Position numbers and translations under genes: made by a program
Notes under the pieces: generated by a model
Seen by the model: only the letters and a program-made list of their open reading frames with translations
Databases searched by the model: none
Told to the model about the DNA's origin: nothing
Assembly (NCBI GenBank): GCA_030628905.1
Contig: DAOVQB010000047.1
Location: 1 to 24,608 of the forward strand
DNA from: DAOVQB01 sp023128935
Lineage (GTDB): Bacteria > Eisenbacteria > RBG-16-71-46 > CAIMUX01 > WJJG01
Length of the DNA stretch: 24,608 nucleotides
Direction of reading: 5' to 3'
In this document: piece by piece, positions 1 to 8,055 of the stretch
Numbering within the stretch: position 1 is the stretch's first letter
Layout of the letters: the number at the start of each line of letters is the position of its first letter

Positions 1-2
1 AG

Positions 3-1205
3 ACGCTTCAGGACAGGACGCAGATCGCAGGCGGGAATGCTCTGATGCGCTTGACTCACCTCTTCTCACAGAGCTCCGATATTTCACTGCAGATCTACTT
101 TGACCGCACTGAGCGGCACGACGCCTTTCTTCAAGAGAATCGAAACACCTTTGACATTGACTTCCAGCATCGATTCGGCCTCTCGTGGTGGCAGGAGCTG
201 ATTTGGGGATTGGGCTTCCGGTCCAGCAGTGACGATATCAGCGGCAGCTCACGTGGCTGGCCGAACCCAGACAGAGAGGACCAAACAGTCGACCTTGCCA
301 GCGCCTTCGTGCACAGTAATACTGCCATTGTGGAGGACCGATTGCGCCTTACGCTGGGCTGTAAGTTTGAACACAATGATTTCACGGACTTCGAAATCCA
401 ACCAACGGGACGCCTCGCTTGGCTGCCTGACAAACGGCACACTGTCTGGGGCGCCGTCTCCCGGGCCGTTCGGACACCTTCCCCTATCGAACACGATGCC
501 ATAATCCCGTGGGCAGTTGTGCCGCCAGGCACTCCGGAGAACCCGAACCCGTTCCCCATGATGCTGACGCTCTACGGCGGTCCGCAAATCGAGAGCGAGG
601 AGCTCATCGCCTACGAGGCGGGATATCGTTTTCGGCCGTGTGAACAGCTTTCCATGGAACTCGCGGCCTTTTACAACGTCTACGACAAGCTCCGCACATT
701 TGATGCGGCCCAGGCAGCTTTCGACACCATCCCCTCGCCTTACATACTCGTACCGCTCCATGTGGGCAACGTTCAGGATGGGGAAACCTATGGCATAGAG
801 ATCTCGGCAGAGTGGAACCCCTGGGACTGGGTAAATCTACGAGCAGGGTACTCTCGCCTTCAGATGGAATTGCGCCTGCCTGCAGGGAGTACGGCCCAGC
901 CGGTTACGGATTATGAGGACAGCAATCCACAGAACCAGTTATTTATCCATAACATGATTGACATATTGCCGAACCTCGAGTTTGACGTGTGTGTCAGGTA
1001 TATCGATGAACTCCCGCATCACAAGATCGATGCCTATACCGCTGTGGACGCCCGCATCGGATGGATGCCCCACAACCAGATAGAGTTGGCCCTCGTTGGG
1101 CGCGACCTGCTTGATGCTTCGCGTGGCGAGTATGCATCGGAGATGAACAATTCCCATACCCTGGTCCAACGCAGCGTGTACGGTTTGGTCACCTGGAGAT
1201 TCTGA
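3..1205 (+). CDS. TonB-dependent outer-membrane receptor, C-terminal part (5' end outside window)
   Basis: The frame is open from the window edge, so the true start, signal peptide, TonB box and plug domain lie upstream; about 400 residues of beta-barrel are visible. Support comes from alternating aromatic/polar strands (for example WELxWGLGFR-like and YEAGYRF segments), the family-typical RTPS stretch near residue 155 of the visible part, and a terminal strand ending in GLVTWRF with a C-terminal Phe, the usual BAM insertion signal. It would sit in the outer membrane and import a siderophore, cobalamin or carbohydrate ligand; the substrate cannot be told without the plug. The YfiR-like gene follows after only 4 nt, so the two are almost certainly co-transcribed. 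Family call is firm; specificity is unknown. Confidence 0.9.
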   Translation, partial: TLQDRTQIAGGNALMRLTHLFSQSSDISLQIYFDRTERHDAFLQENRNTFDIDFQHRFGLSWWQELIWGLGFRSSSDDISGSSRGWPNPDREDQTVDLASAFVHSNTAIVEDRLRLTLGCKFEHNDFTDFEIQPTGRLAWLPDKRHTVWGAVSRAVRTPSPIEHDAIIPWAVVPPGTPENPNPFPMMLTLYGGPQIESEELIAYEAGYRFRPCEQLSMELAAFYNVYDKLRTFDAAQAAFDTIPSPYILVPLHVGNVQDGETYGIEISAEWNPWDWVNLRAGYSRLQMELRLPAGSTAQPVTDYEDSNPQNQLFIHNMIDILPNLEFDVCVRYIDELPHHKIDAYTAVDARIGWMPHNQIELALVGRDLLDASRGEYASEMNNSHTLVQRSVYGLVTWRF

Positions 1206-1209
1206 GCCG

Positions 1210-1755
1210 ATGCGTAGGCTGTTTACTCGCCTGCTTTTCCTTGGGGTGCTCTGCACCGCATCCATGATCCCATCGTCGACGCCAGCCAGCCAGCCTACGG
1301 AATATGAGCTGAAGGCGGCATTCCTATACAACTTCGCCAAGTTCGTCACGTGGCCTACTAACTCCTTCTCCACAATAAACTCCGTCGTGACAATTGGCAT
1401 CCTCGGCGATGACCTCTTTGGATCTGCTCTTGATACGGTCCTCGAGGGAAAAACGGTAAAGAGAAGGGCGTTTGTGATCAGGCGATCTTGCCGCATCGAT
1501 GAGGTCAAGGACTGCGCTATCGTCTATATCAGTTTATCGGAAAGAGGGCGCGTACGAAGGATCCTCGACGCGCTTGAGGGCCACGCTGTACTGACGGTCA
1601 GCGATTTGGATGACTTCGCACGGAGCGGCGGAATCATCAACTTTTTTATGGAGCATAACAGGTTAAGATTCGCCATCAACATTAGCGCGGCGGACAAAGC
1701 TGGTCTGAAGATCAGCTCCAAGCTGTTGAGTCTGGCGACCGTCGTCAACGGATAG
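1210..1755 (+). CDS. YfiR-like (DUF4154) periplasmic protein
   Basis: 181 residues. A short N-terminal hydrophobic stretch (residues 4-20) is a probable signal peptide, followed by the family signature YELKAAFLYNFAKFVTWP (about 32-49). The later part has the expected VTIGILGDD, AVLTVSDLDDFARSGGIINF and INISAADKAGLKISSKLLSLA segments. Family members are periplasmic; the best studied, YfiR, represses a membrane diguanylate cyclase, while many others sit beside TonB receptors and hybrid sensor kinases. Here it directly follows a receptor gene. The usual downstream GGDEF or kinase partner is missing: a perfect palindrome overlaps the stop codon and non-coding repeat DNA follows. The ATG at 1210 has only a weak upstream GGAG (1194-1197), consistent with translational coupling. 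Confidence 0.88.
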   Translation: MRRLFTRLLFLGVLCTASMIPSSTPASQPTEYELKAAFLYNFAKFVTWPTNSFSTINSVVTIGILGDDLFGSALDTVLEGKTVKRRAFVIRRSCRIDEVKDCAIVYISLSERGRVRRILDALEGHAVLTVSDLDDFARSGGIINFFMEHNRLRFAINISAADKAGLKISSKLLSLATVVNG

Positions 1756-1767
1756 CACATGCTATCC
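1750..1767. repeat. Perfect palindrome overlapping the YfiR-like stop codon
   Basis: GGATAGCA and TGCTATCC form an inverted repeat with a 2-nt centre, and the TAG stop lies in the left arm. As RNA it would fold with six or seven pairs. No T-run follows, so it is not a standard intrinsic terminator. It could stabilise the mRNA 3' end or be an insertion or recombination scar. Confidence 0.5.
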
Positions 1768-2117
1768 ACAGCCGTCCGCCACGAACTCCCGAAACCTCTC
1801 CCGAACTAGCCATCCGCCGCGAACTCCCGAAACCTCTCCCGAACTAGCCCGGACTTGTCACCAGGCATCGTCGCGAGAGCGCGCAGGTGCGTGACATGGC
1901 GCGAAATGCGACCAAGCTGACCGGAGGCATACCTGTGGGGTACGCCGAGGATCGGGGGGGGCATGACGAAGGTGAGGGCGCGTGAGACACGTGGCCGCAG
2001 CAGAGAGCTGACGAGATGCGCAGTATCGCTTGACTGCCTTCGGGCGTCCGACAGACAATGCTCTGTACATCTATTCAGTGGAAACGCCACGGATGACACT
2101 GTCAGGGGAGGTCTTGA
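1756..2117. other. Gene-free interval before the methyltransferase
   Basis: Apart from the tandem repeat, no convincing gene is seen. The longest frames here lack a ribosome site, family motifs and normal composition. The interval ends with GGGGAGG (2105-2111), the ribosome binding site of the next gene. It breaks what would be expected to be a longer receptor/YfiR/signalling operon. Confidence 0.5.
1775..1849. repeat. Tandem 37-bp direct repeat (two units, period 38)
   Basis: Units at 1775-1811 and 1813-1849 differ at one base (A1781 against G1819). Each unit contains a nested CTCCCGAA/TCTCCCGAA doublet. They begin 20 nt after the YfiR-like gene. I do not recognise the element. It could be a fragment of a longer dispersed repeat or a replication-slippage product. 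Confidence 0.7.
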
Positions 2118-3083
2118 GTGGAGACTATGCTCGATATGGCCGCAACGGGATGCAGTGGTCCGGTTCCGTATATCAGCGATTCATCCGTTGAACTGATTCT
2201 AGACACCATCCGTGAATTCGAGGCCGATTTCATTGTGGAATATGGGTCCGGCGCCTCGACGCAGTACTTCCTACAGCAGTTCGTGAACAGTGGCCGCAAG
2301 CTATCCTTTATCTCTCTCGAGACGAGCGGCAAGTGGTTTCATACCAACACCGAATCGATTACAAAGAACCTCGCAGCTCACCATCTGACGGAGCTTTCCT
2401 GCACGACAACACCCTGGTCACTGGACAAGATCAAGGCATATCTCCAGGGCAAGAGCCAGCCTGTCATTGACATACCGCCGGATCTACGGCGCCTGCCGTT
2501 GGCCAAGAGGAAGCTGTGGGGCTCTCCCCTGAGGCGGCTGCGCTACCGCTTCCTCAAGGCGGCGCGTCCGTTCGACGGGCAGTTCACCGTCTTGATCGAC
2601 GATACCGTGCGGTTCATTTATGAGCAGCGCGCTGAATTCGTCAAGGATCAGTTCGGCGAGTCGCCCTTCCGCGACAACTACATCGAGGCCGGTCTCGGCC
2701 ACATGCGCCGGGCCCTGGCGCATGACGACGAAGAGGTAAAGGCGATATTCATGATCGACGGTGGGCCGCGCGGAGATGTCGTCAACGCCATCCTCGATCT
2801 GGAGGAAGCGGAGTTGCGCTTTCGTCCGGCCATCTTCCTCTTCGAGGCGCAGCGGGTCTTCTACGAGAAGGCCACGCACCGCCGGCCCAGCGGTCGGTAC
2901 ATTCCCGGCACAAATCGAATGCTAAATGGCCAGGCGGTGTATCACACTTCCCGCAACACGGATAGCCGTGCGACCATATTCTGGTACGGCAAGGAGACGG
3001 TGACGGCCGAAGAGATGTCGGAGCGGGAAATGTGGTTCTATGCCAGACCCGCGGCAAGCCCCCCGGTCGTGCCGGCCGGGTAG
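2118..3083 (+). CDS. Probable class I SAM-dependent methyltransferase-like protein
   Basis: 321 residues beginning with GTG at 2118, six nt after the strong GGGGAGG at 2105-2111; the ATG at 2127 is too far from it. Residues 38-48 (FIVEYGSGAST) match the glycine-rich SAM-binding loop (motif I) of Rossmann methyltransferases. ISLET (65-69) fits the acidic end of strand beta2, and FMIDGGPRGD (211-220) resembles the motif IV region. An unusual basic insert (about 125-150, RRLPLAKRK...LRRLRYR) lies between the halves. No signal peptide or membrane segment is visible, so it is probably cytoplasmic. Substrate is unknown; proteins of this shape are often found in glycan or small-molecule methylation. 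It stands alone, with a convergent gene downstream. Confidence 0.65.
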   Translation: METMLDMAATGCSGPVPYISDSSVELILDTIREFEADFIVEYGSGASTQYFLQQFVNSGRKLSFISLETSGKWFHTNTESITKNLAAHHLTELSCTTTPWSLDKIKAYLQGKSQPVIDIPPDLRRLPLAKRKLWGSPLRRLRYRFLKAARPFDGQFTVLIDDTVRFIYEQRAEFVKDQFGESPFRDNYIEAGLGHMRRALAHDDEEVKAIFMIDGGPRGDVVNAILDLEEAELRFRPAIFLFEAQRVFYEKATHRRPSGRYIPGTNRMLNGQAVYHTSRNTDSRATIFWYGKETVTAEEMSEREMWFYARPAASPPVVPAG

Positions 3084-3130
3084 TTGCATGACATCTCGCG
3101 CGACGGCGAATCGCCCCCGGACAATCGACA

Positions 3131-3478
3131 CTACAGCTTGACGATCTTATCTATGTCGTCAGGATGCTTAGTATTCTCCGCAAAGCGATTGGCGCTCCTT
3201 TTCCCGCACTCGAGACACTGGTGGACGATCTGAAGGCCCTTGCCCGACTTGTGTCTCAGCCCGATGGGTTGCATCAGCCCACTGCAGGTGCTTTGCCGAT
3301 CACCAGGCGCATTGTCAACGTGCTTCGATGACAGGCAAAACGGGCAGTGGTTCCGATAGCTCCCATTGCTCAAGGCCACGACCTCGCCGCCGCAGTGTTC
3401 GCAGTTGTCGGGAATCCGACTGGAGCAGTAGATACCCGCCGTCTGCAACTTGGATTGACTCGGAACAGCTGAAGCCAT
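3131..3478 (-). CDS. RNHCP domain-containing zinc-ribbon protein
   Basis: 115 residues. The family-naming motif RNHCP is at 42-46, inside the block YRNHCPFCLSSKHVD, followed by PGDR, a CSGLMQPIG segment and a C-terminal pair CLECG (88-92). Together with C26-C29 and C45-C48 this gives three CxxC pairs, expected to bind zinc. The family is small, soluble and of unknown function. The ATG at 3478 has no ribosome site and a stop lies three codons upstream, so a slightly later start is possible; the conserved part starts at about residue 25. A strong promoter for the divergent neighbour overlaps its first codons. Confidence 0.88.
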   Translation of the reverse strand: MASAVPSQSKLQTAGIYCSSRIPDNCEHCGGEVVALSNGSYRNHCPFCLSSKHVDNAPGDRQSTCSGLMQPIGLRHKSGKGLQIVHQCLECGKRSANRFAENTKHPDDIDKIVKL

Positions 3479-3484
3479 TATAAT
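3455..3484 (+). promoter_or_regulatory. Sigma-70-type promoter for the secreted phosphatase-fold gene
   Basis: TTGACT (3455-3460) and TATAAT (3479-3484) are separated by 18 nt, 11 of 12 bases matching consensus. Transcription would start near 3491, leaving a leader of about 85 nt before the ATG at 3577. The -35 lies inside the first codons of the divergent RNHCP gene and the -10 overlaps its ATG. Confidence 0.65.
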
Positions 3485-3576
3485 CTAGTCCGTGAACACG
3501 AACCGCCGAGCTTGCAAGATCGGCTACGGATAGTGCGTTCAGCCTTGGGGAACCATTCTTCGACGGGGGGATTCCC

Positions 3577-4824
3577 ATGCCATCAGTACGCGCCACTCCA
3601 CTAACTCTTCTGCTTTGTGTGGCCCTGTTTCTTCCTGTCCTTGCAGATGCGCAAGACCTGGAGCTACGTGTGATGACCTACAACATCTACTGGGGCGGAC
3701 ACGACCACGGCTCTGTCCAGGGGCGCGATCGCGAGTGGCTGGGGGTCATCGAGAACCACAACCCGGATCTGATCCTTCTTCAGGAGTGCAACGGGTGGCA
3801 CGAGAGCGAGGAGAACTACATCGCCATCTACGTCGACTCGCTCAACCAGTCATTCCCCGAATATCCGCCGTATGAAGGCTACGTTGGGTTCGCATGGACG
3901 GGCTTTCACGTCACCGTCATCAGCCGTCTACCGATCATTTCGTTCGAGACGTTCCACGAAGTGCCGGTTGGACCTGAGATCGTCGAGATCCATCACGTCT
4001 TCATCCACGCGATCCTTGATGCGTGGGGGACACCGGCACACGCGATCGGCGTCCACTTCAAGCCGGGACAAAATCGGGAAGACCGGCAGCGGGAGGCCTG
4101 TGCTCTGCTCGAGATCTTGGATGGGCTACCGGTGGGGGAAACAGTTTGGATCGGGGGGGACTTCAACAGCTACTCTCCGATCGACTGCGAACCGGGAAGC
4201 CCGACGCCGCCGGATTATGCACATGGGGCTCTCCCGCCCGAGATCAAGGGTTGGGAACCGGTCGGATATCTTCTCGATCGAGGGTATGAGGACAGCTTTC
4301 GTACACAGCATCCGCTCGAGCTGGGCTACACGCAGGAGACAGAAGGTATGCACCCGGGAGGGCTCGGTCCGGTTCAGCGGGTCGACTTCGTGCTCCGTTC
4401 TCCCAACAGCGCGTGGGAGCTCTATTCCTCGGAGGTCATAACCGACAGCCTCGGACACATCGGCTCGGATCACTATGCCGTCTTCTCCACGTACAGGCGC
4501 CCGTCGCCTGCCGCGGTGGATGTGGGCGAATCAGCGCAAGGGCGATGTCACCTGTGGGCACTGCCGAACCCAGCATTCGACGGATGCCACATCAAGTACA
4601 GACTCGACGCCACGGCACCACTCAAGCTGCAGATCTACTCGGTGAGCGGTCGACTCGTTCGCATCCTTGCGGAAGGATGGCGGGCGTCAGGGACATACGA
4701 TCTGTACTGGGATGGAAGGGATGAGACCGGAAGACCCGAGCCGGCTGGCACTTACTATCTTGTTCTTAAGAGTCCCTTGGGCAGCCGATCCGTGCGGGTC
4801 GTGAATTGCCCAATCGCCCCCTGA
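3577..4824 (+). CDS. Secreted endonuclease/exonuclease/phosphatase-fold protein with C-terminal sorting domain
   Basis: 415 residues; ATG preceded by GGGGGGA. A signal peptide covers residues 1-25 (cut near ADA). The DNase I/EEP fold follows, with all usual active-site elements visible: TYN at 34-36, QE at 69-70, GVHF at 158-161, GGDFN at 193-197, RVDFV at 268-272 and GSDHY at 296-300. These metal-dependent enzymes cleave phosphodiesters (nucleic acids, sphingomyelin) or phosphomonoesters; the substrate here cannot be read. Residues about 325-410 form a FlgD/T9SS-type Ig-like domain (LPNPAFDG, LQIYSVSGRLVRIL, YWDGRDETGRPEPAGTYYL), implying export to the surface or medium. It has its own strong promoter and appears monocistronic. 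Confidence 0.88.
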   Translation: MPSVRATPLTLLLCVALFLPVLADAQDLELRVMTYNIYWGGHDHGSVQGRDREWLGVIENHNPDLILLQECNGWHESEENYIAIYVDSLNQSFPEYPPYEGYVGFAWTGFHVTVISRLPIISFETFHEVPVGPEIVEIHHVFIHAILDAWGTPAHAIGVHFKPGQNREDRQREACALLEILDGLPVGETVWIGGDFNSYSPIDCEPGSPTPPDYAHGALPPEIKGWEPVGYLLDRGYEDSFRTQHPLELGYTQETEGMHPGGLGPVQRVDFVLRSPNSAWELYSSEVITDSLGHIGSDHYAVFSTYRRPSPAAVDVGESAQGRCHLWALPNPAFDGCHIKYRLDATAPLKLQIYSVSGRLVRILAEGWRASGTYDLYWDGRDETGRPEPAGTYYLVLKSPLGSRSVRVVNCPIAP

Positions 4825-4882
4825 AAACCTCGAGAGATCGGATCTACAGATCCTCCGAAGAGACCGCCGACGAATGAACTTC

Positions 4883-4911
4883 TTCACCTCCAAGGCGATC
4901 ACTGCTATTCT
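4883..4911 (+). promoter_or_regulatory. Weak candidate promoter upstream of the aminotransferase gene
   Basis: TTCACC (4883-4888) and TATTCT (4906-4911) are spaced by 17 nt, four of six matches each. Spacing is ideal but the boxes are weak. Start site would be near 4918, about 42 nt before the ATG. Confidence 0.3.
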
Positions 4912-4959
4912 ACTGGCGATGGTAATCTATCGCAAGCGGCAGAGAGAGGACCTCTCACT

Positions 4960-6132
4960 ATGAGTTCCCGATCTACGATATCAAGAAGAGTTGCGGGGAT
5001 CGCCAAGTCGGCCATCCACGAGATGACCCGCCTATCGAGTCAGATGGAGGATGTCGCCTTCCTCTCATGGGCAAAGCCGACCACCGACACGCCGGGGCAT
5101 ATCAAAGAGGCTGCTATCGCGGCGATCAGCAAGGGCCTCGTCGGCGGGTACTCCACCACCGCCGGCCTACCTGAGCTGCGCCACGAGATCGTCAAGAAGC
5201 TCCGACGAGACAATCGCATCGACGCCAATGCCTCTCAGATCATCGTCACTGTCGGTGCGATCGAGGGATTATCGGCCGCTGTCATGGCCGTGGCCGACCC
5301 CGGAGACGAAGTCATCCTGCCCACCCCCACATACTCCACGCATATCCGTCAAGTCGTCCTGGCCTCAGCCAGGCCCGTTCTCGTAGCATGTGTGGAGGAG
5401 CAAGGTTTCGACCTGGATATCGCAGCGATCAAGAAGGCCATTACACCTAAGACGCGCGCCTTTTTGTATTGCTCTCCGAGCAACCCGACCGGCACTGTTT
5501 TCTCTGAAGAGCAGCTTCGACAGCTCGCCGCCATCGCCATGGAGCACAACCTGGCAGTCATTACCGACGAAGCCTACGAGTACTTCACCTTCGACGGTCG
5601 GGAACACTTCAGCATCGGCTCGATCCCCGAGATCAAGAAGAATGTGATCAGCTGCTTCACCTTCACCAAAACCTTTGCCATGACAGGATGGCGGATCGGG
5701 TATCTGCACGCCGATGAGGAAATGGTGAAACAAGTCACCAAGGCCCATATCCCCTTCGCTATTTGCGCGCCGACGGTGTCGCAGTACGCAGCTCTAGCCG
5801 CATTACAGGGCCCTCAGGATTGCATCGCGGCATTCAGAGATCATTACCTTGCGACCAGAAATCTGATGTGCGAGCGCTTGGACAACCTGAAATCAATCTT
5901 TGACTATCAGAAGCCCGCAGGATCCTACCTCATGTTCCCTAGGATCCTCGTCAAGGAAGGACGAGACTCCGCAGCCTTCTGCAAGACAATGCTCCGGGAA
6001 GCCAGTGTCTCGACCACACCTGGCGTTGCCTTTGGTCCCACAGGAGAGGGTCATCTCAGGATGTCCTTCTGTGTTCCGGAAGACACGATCAACAAGGCCT
6101 TCGATAGAATGGACGCGTACTTCAAGGCTTAG
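4960..6132 (+). CDS. PLP-dependent class I/II aminotransferase (AspB-like)
   Basis: 390 residues, normal length for fold-type I aminotransferases; ATG at 4960 follows GAGAGGA by 9 nt. Diagnostic elements are in order: YSTTAGLPELR (64-74), cofactor-contact NPTG (175-178), the PLP-ring DEAYEYF (203-209), the Schiff-base lysine K237 in FTKTFAMTGWRIGY, and near the C-terminus HLRMSFCV, whose Arg binds the substrate alpha-carboxylate. It would transfer amino groups between an amino acid and a 2-oxo acid in the cytoplasm; aspartate, alanine and aromatic substrates are all possible. The radical SAM gene begins 38 nt downstream on the same strand and may be co-transcribed, but no shared pathway is evident. 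Confidence 0.92.
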   Translation: MSSRSTISRRVAGIAKSAIHEMTRLSSQMEDVAFLSWAKPTTDTPGHIKEAAIAAISKGLVGGYSTTAGLPELRHEIVKKLRRDNRIDANASQIIVTVGAIEGLSAAVMAVADPGDEVILPTPTYSTHIRQVVLASARPVLVACVEEQGFDLDIAAIKKAITPKTRAFLYCSPSNPTGTVFSEEQLRQLAAIAMEHNLAVITDEAYEYFTFDGREHFSIGSIPEIKKNVISCFTFTKTFAMTGWRIGYLHADEEMVKQVTKAHIPFAICAPTVSQYAALAALQGPQDCIAAFRDHYLATRNLMCERLDNLKSIFDYQKPAGSYLMFPRILVKEGRDSAAFCKTMLREASVSTTPGVAFGPTGEGHLRMSFCVPEDTINKAFDRMDAYFKA

Positions 6133-6170
6133 GGAACCTCCCGCACTGAGCGCGTGGGGATCAACACGAC

Positions 6171-7133
6171 ATGGAGAGCAACGTACAGAGCATCGCCTTT
6201 GGTCCCGTGCCCTCCCGCCGGCTGGGGCAAAGCCTCGGCATCAACAATATCCCGCCCAAGATTTGCTCATACTCCTGCCTATACTGCCAGGTCGGGCGCA
6301 CGTTGAAGCTGCAGGCGGCGCGCCGCGCATTCTACGATCCGCAAGAGATACTCAGGGAGGTCAGGCGGAAGGTAGATGGCGCGCGGCAGAGCAACCAGCA
6401 GATCGACTATCTGACGTTTGTCTCTGACGGAGAGCCGACCCTGGACATCAGCCTGGGCCAGGCAATTGATCTCCTCAGGCCCTTGGGGATCAGGATCGCC
6501 GTGATTACCAATGCTTCCCTCATCTGGCAGGCAGATGTCCGCAGTGACCTCGCCAGAGCAGATTGGGTCTCGGTCAAGGTGGACTCCGTCGATGAGAGGA
6601 TTTGGCGCAAGGTGAACCGGCCCTACGGGCCGCTCCGGCTGGACGCAATTCTGAACGGCATCACCGAGTTCGCGGAGTCCTTTCGCGGAGAGATCGCCAC
6701 GGAAACGATGCTGATCAATGGATTCAATGATCATACGGATGCTATCCAAGAGGTCGCGGGCTTTCTCGCACAGATCTCGCCCACCAGAGCGTATCTATCC
6801 GTACCCACGAGACCGCCGGCCGAGAAACGCGTGCAGCCTCCCGATGCGGAAACGCTCAACAGGGCATATCAGATTCTGCGCAAGCGGCTTGGGAATGTCG
6901 AGTATCTCATCGGCTATGAAGGAAACGCCTTCGCATCTACCGGCGATGTCGAACACGACCTCCTGAGCATCACTGCCGTGCATCCCATGCGAAAGGATGC
7001 CGTGGAGCTACTTCTTTCCAAATCCGGGGCAGATTGGTCCGCCGTTCAGCAACTTGTTAGTGGGCACTACCTGGAAGAGGTCGAATACGACGGCTTCAAA
7101 TTCTATGTCAGGAAAATGCCCCCCAGGGGCTGA
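6171..7133 (+). CDS. Radical SAM protein (COG0731 family)
   Basis: 320 residues. The N-terminus SIAFGPVPSRRLGQSLGIN is the hallmark of the COG0731 Fe-S oxidoreductases. The [4Fe-4S] cluster ligands are C32, C36 and C39 (CSYSCLYC), followed by QVGRT. The SAM-contact segment FVSDGEPTLD lies at about 83-92 and a later ITNASLI strand near 115. It should use reductively cleaved SAM for radical chemistry in the cytoplasm, but the substrate of these bacterial proteins is not established; archaeal relatives act on tRNA. The C-terminal 70 residues (from about VHPMRKDAVELLLSKSG) resemble a small winged-helix-like extension common in the family. It follows the aminotransferase by 38 nt; the nitroreductase converges from the other side. 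Confidence 0.9.
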   Translation: MESNVQSIAFGPVPSRRLGQSLGINNIPPKICSYSCLYCQVGRTLKLQAARRAFYDPQEILREVRRKVDGARQSNQQIDYLTFVSDGEPTLDISLGQAIDLLRPLGIRIAVITNASLIWQADVRSDLARADWVSVKVDSVDERIWRKVNRPYGPLRLDAILNGITEFAESFRGEIATETMLINGFNDHTDAIQEVAGFLAQISPTRAYLSVPTRPPAEKRVQPPDAETLNRAYQILRKRLGNVEYLIGYEGNAFASTGDVEHDLLSITAVHPMRKDAVELLLSKSGADWSAVQQLVSGHYLEEVEYDGFKFYVRKMPPRG

Positions 7134-7219
7134 TTGCCAGGGCTGCTACTGGCAACAATGCGTGTACCGTTTGTTCTCTGCCGAACGCACCACGGGCATA
7201 TGCCGCGTAGTGTGCCATC

Positions 7220-7735
7220 CTAATCCCAGTGCTCGTAGCGCACGATGTGCTCTAGCGGCAAGCGTTGCTTCTCCTGGCGCGAAGGGTCTTGCGGATAGCC
7301 TATGGCCAGCAGCTCTACCACCCGGATCTCTGGCGGGATGCGGAGGATCTGCTTGGCCTCCTCTTCATGGAACGCGCCGATCCAACACGTGCCCAGGCCT
7401 TCCTCCACGGCACAAAGGGTGATGTGATCGATTGCGATGGCGACATCGATCGTATAACAGGGCTGCCCGCAGGCCATGAGATGGCTGTCTGTCTCGGCGC
7501 AGCAAGCCAGGACCACTGGAGCCTCGGCGACGAACGCCTGCCGGCAAGCCGCCTCGGCCATTTGCTTGCGCGTATCCGGGTCGCGGACTACCACGAAGCG
7601 CCACTCCTGCCGGTTGCTGGCCGACGGTGCGATGCGCGCTGCTTCGAGCAATCGCGTCATGACTGCCTCCGGCACGTCCTTCCGCTGAAAGGCACGCACG
7701 CTCTTGCGTAGCGAGATGATCTCATAGATATTCAG
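7220..7735 (-). CDS. Nitroreductase family protein (FMN-dependent), probable CTG start
   Basis: About 171 residues with family motifs: NIYEIISLRKSVRAF at the N-terminus (FMN phosphate contact), PSASNRQEWRFVVV, EEGLGTCWIG and the C-terminal VELLAIGYPQ. Such dimeric enzymes reduce nitro groups, quinones or flavin-like substrates with NAD(P)H. I chose the CTG codon at 7735-7733 because a perfect AAAGGAGG (7742-7749 on the minus strand) lies six nt before it and homologues normally begin exactly at MN-Y-E. The only conventional in-frame alternative is a GTG at 7777, which adds 14 alanine/arginine-rich residues unlike the family and has no good ribosome site. ATG may have been mutated to CTG. Cysteines are unusually frequent (ACCAE, CGQPCY). 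Confidence 0.9.
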   Translation of the reverse strand: MNIYEIISLRKSVRAFQRKDVPEAVMTRLLEAARIAPSASNRQEWRFVVVRDPDTRKQMAEAACRQAFVAEAPVVLACCAETDSHLMACGQPCYTIDVAIAIDHITLCAVEEGLGTCWIGAFHEEEAKQILRIPPEIRVVELLAIGYPQDPSRQEKQRLPLEHIVRYEHWD

Positions 7736-7945
7736 GGCTCTCCTCCTTTCGATTGAGTCCGCGGCGGCGGCCAGCACACCCTAGCAACTGCCCAGCTGAC
7801 CTGCCCGGCCTCTTTGTACCATCCCTAGATCTGGACCGCCAGTGATTATCGTTGAACCAACCGCGATCGGTGCTGGAGGCCTGCACGTGCCAGCTAGTAC
7901 AATACGTACCAGTCCGGCCGATCAGCATCGCCACCTCATCTTCGC

Positions 7946-7974
7946 TTGCAGGGTCCCTTCACCAACGGTATGAT
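7946..7974 (+). promoter_or_regulatory. Candidate promoter for the small membrane protein gene
   Basis: TTGCAG (7946-7951) and TATGAT (7969-7974) with an ideal 17-nt spacer. The -10 box has five of six matches, the -35 only three. Transcription would begin near 7981, 75 nt before the ATG at 8056. Confidence 0.4.
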
Positions 7975-8055
7975 GCCCTCGAACGATAAACAGCCAGAGC
8001 GTCATGCGTAATGCGGGTTAGGTGCCCCCCAAGAGTGGAAAGGGGAAATAAAGAT

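Noticed and set aside
1806..2099. A 97-codon minus-strand frame in the gene-free interval
   Set aside because: It reads through the tandem repeat, has no ribosome site and no recognisable domain.
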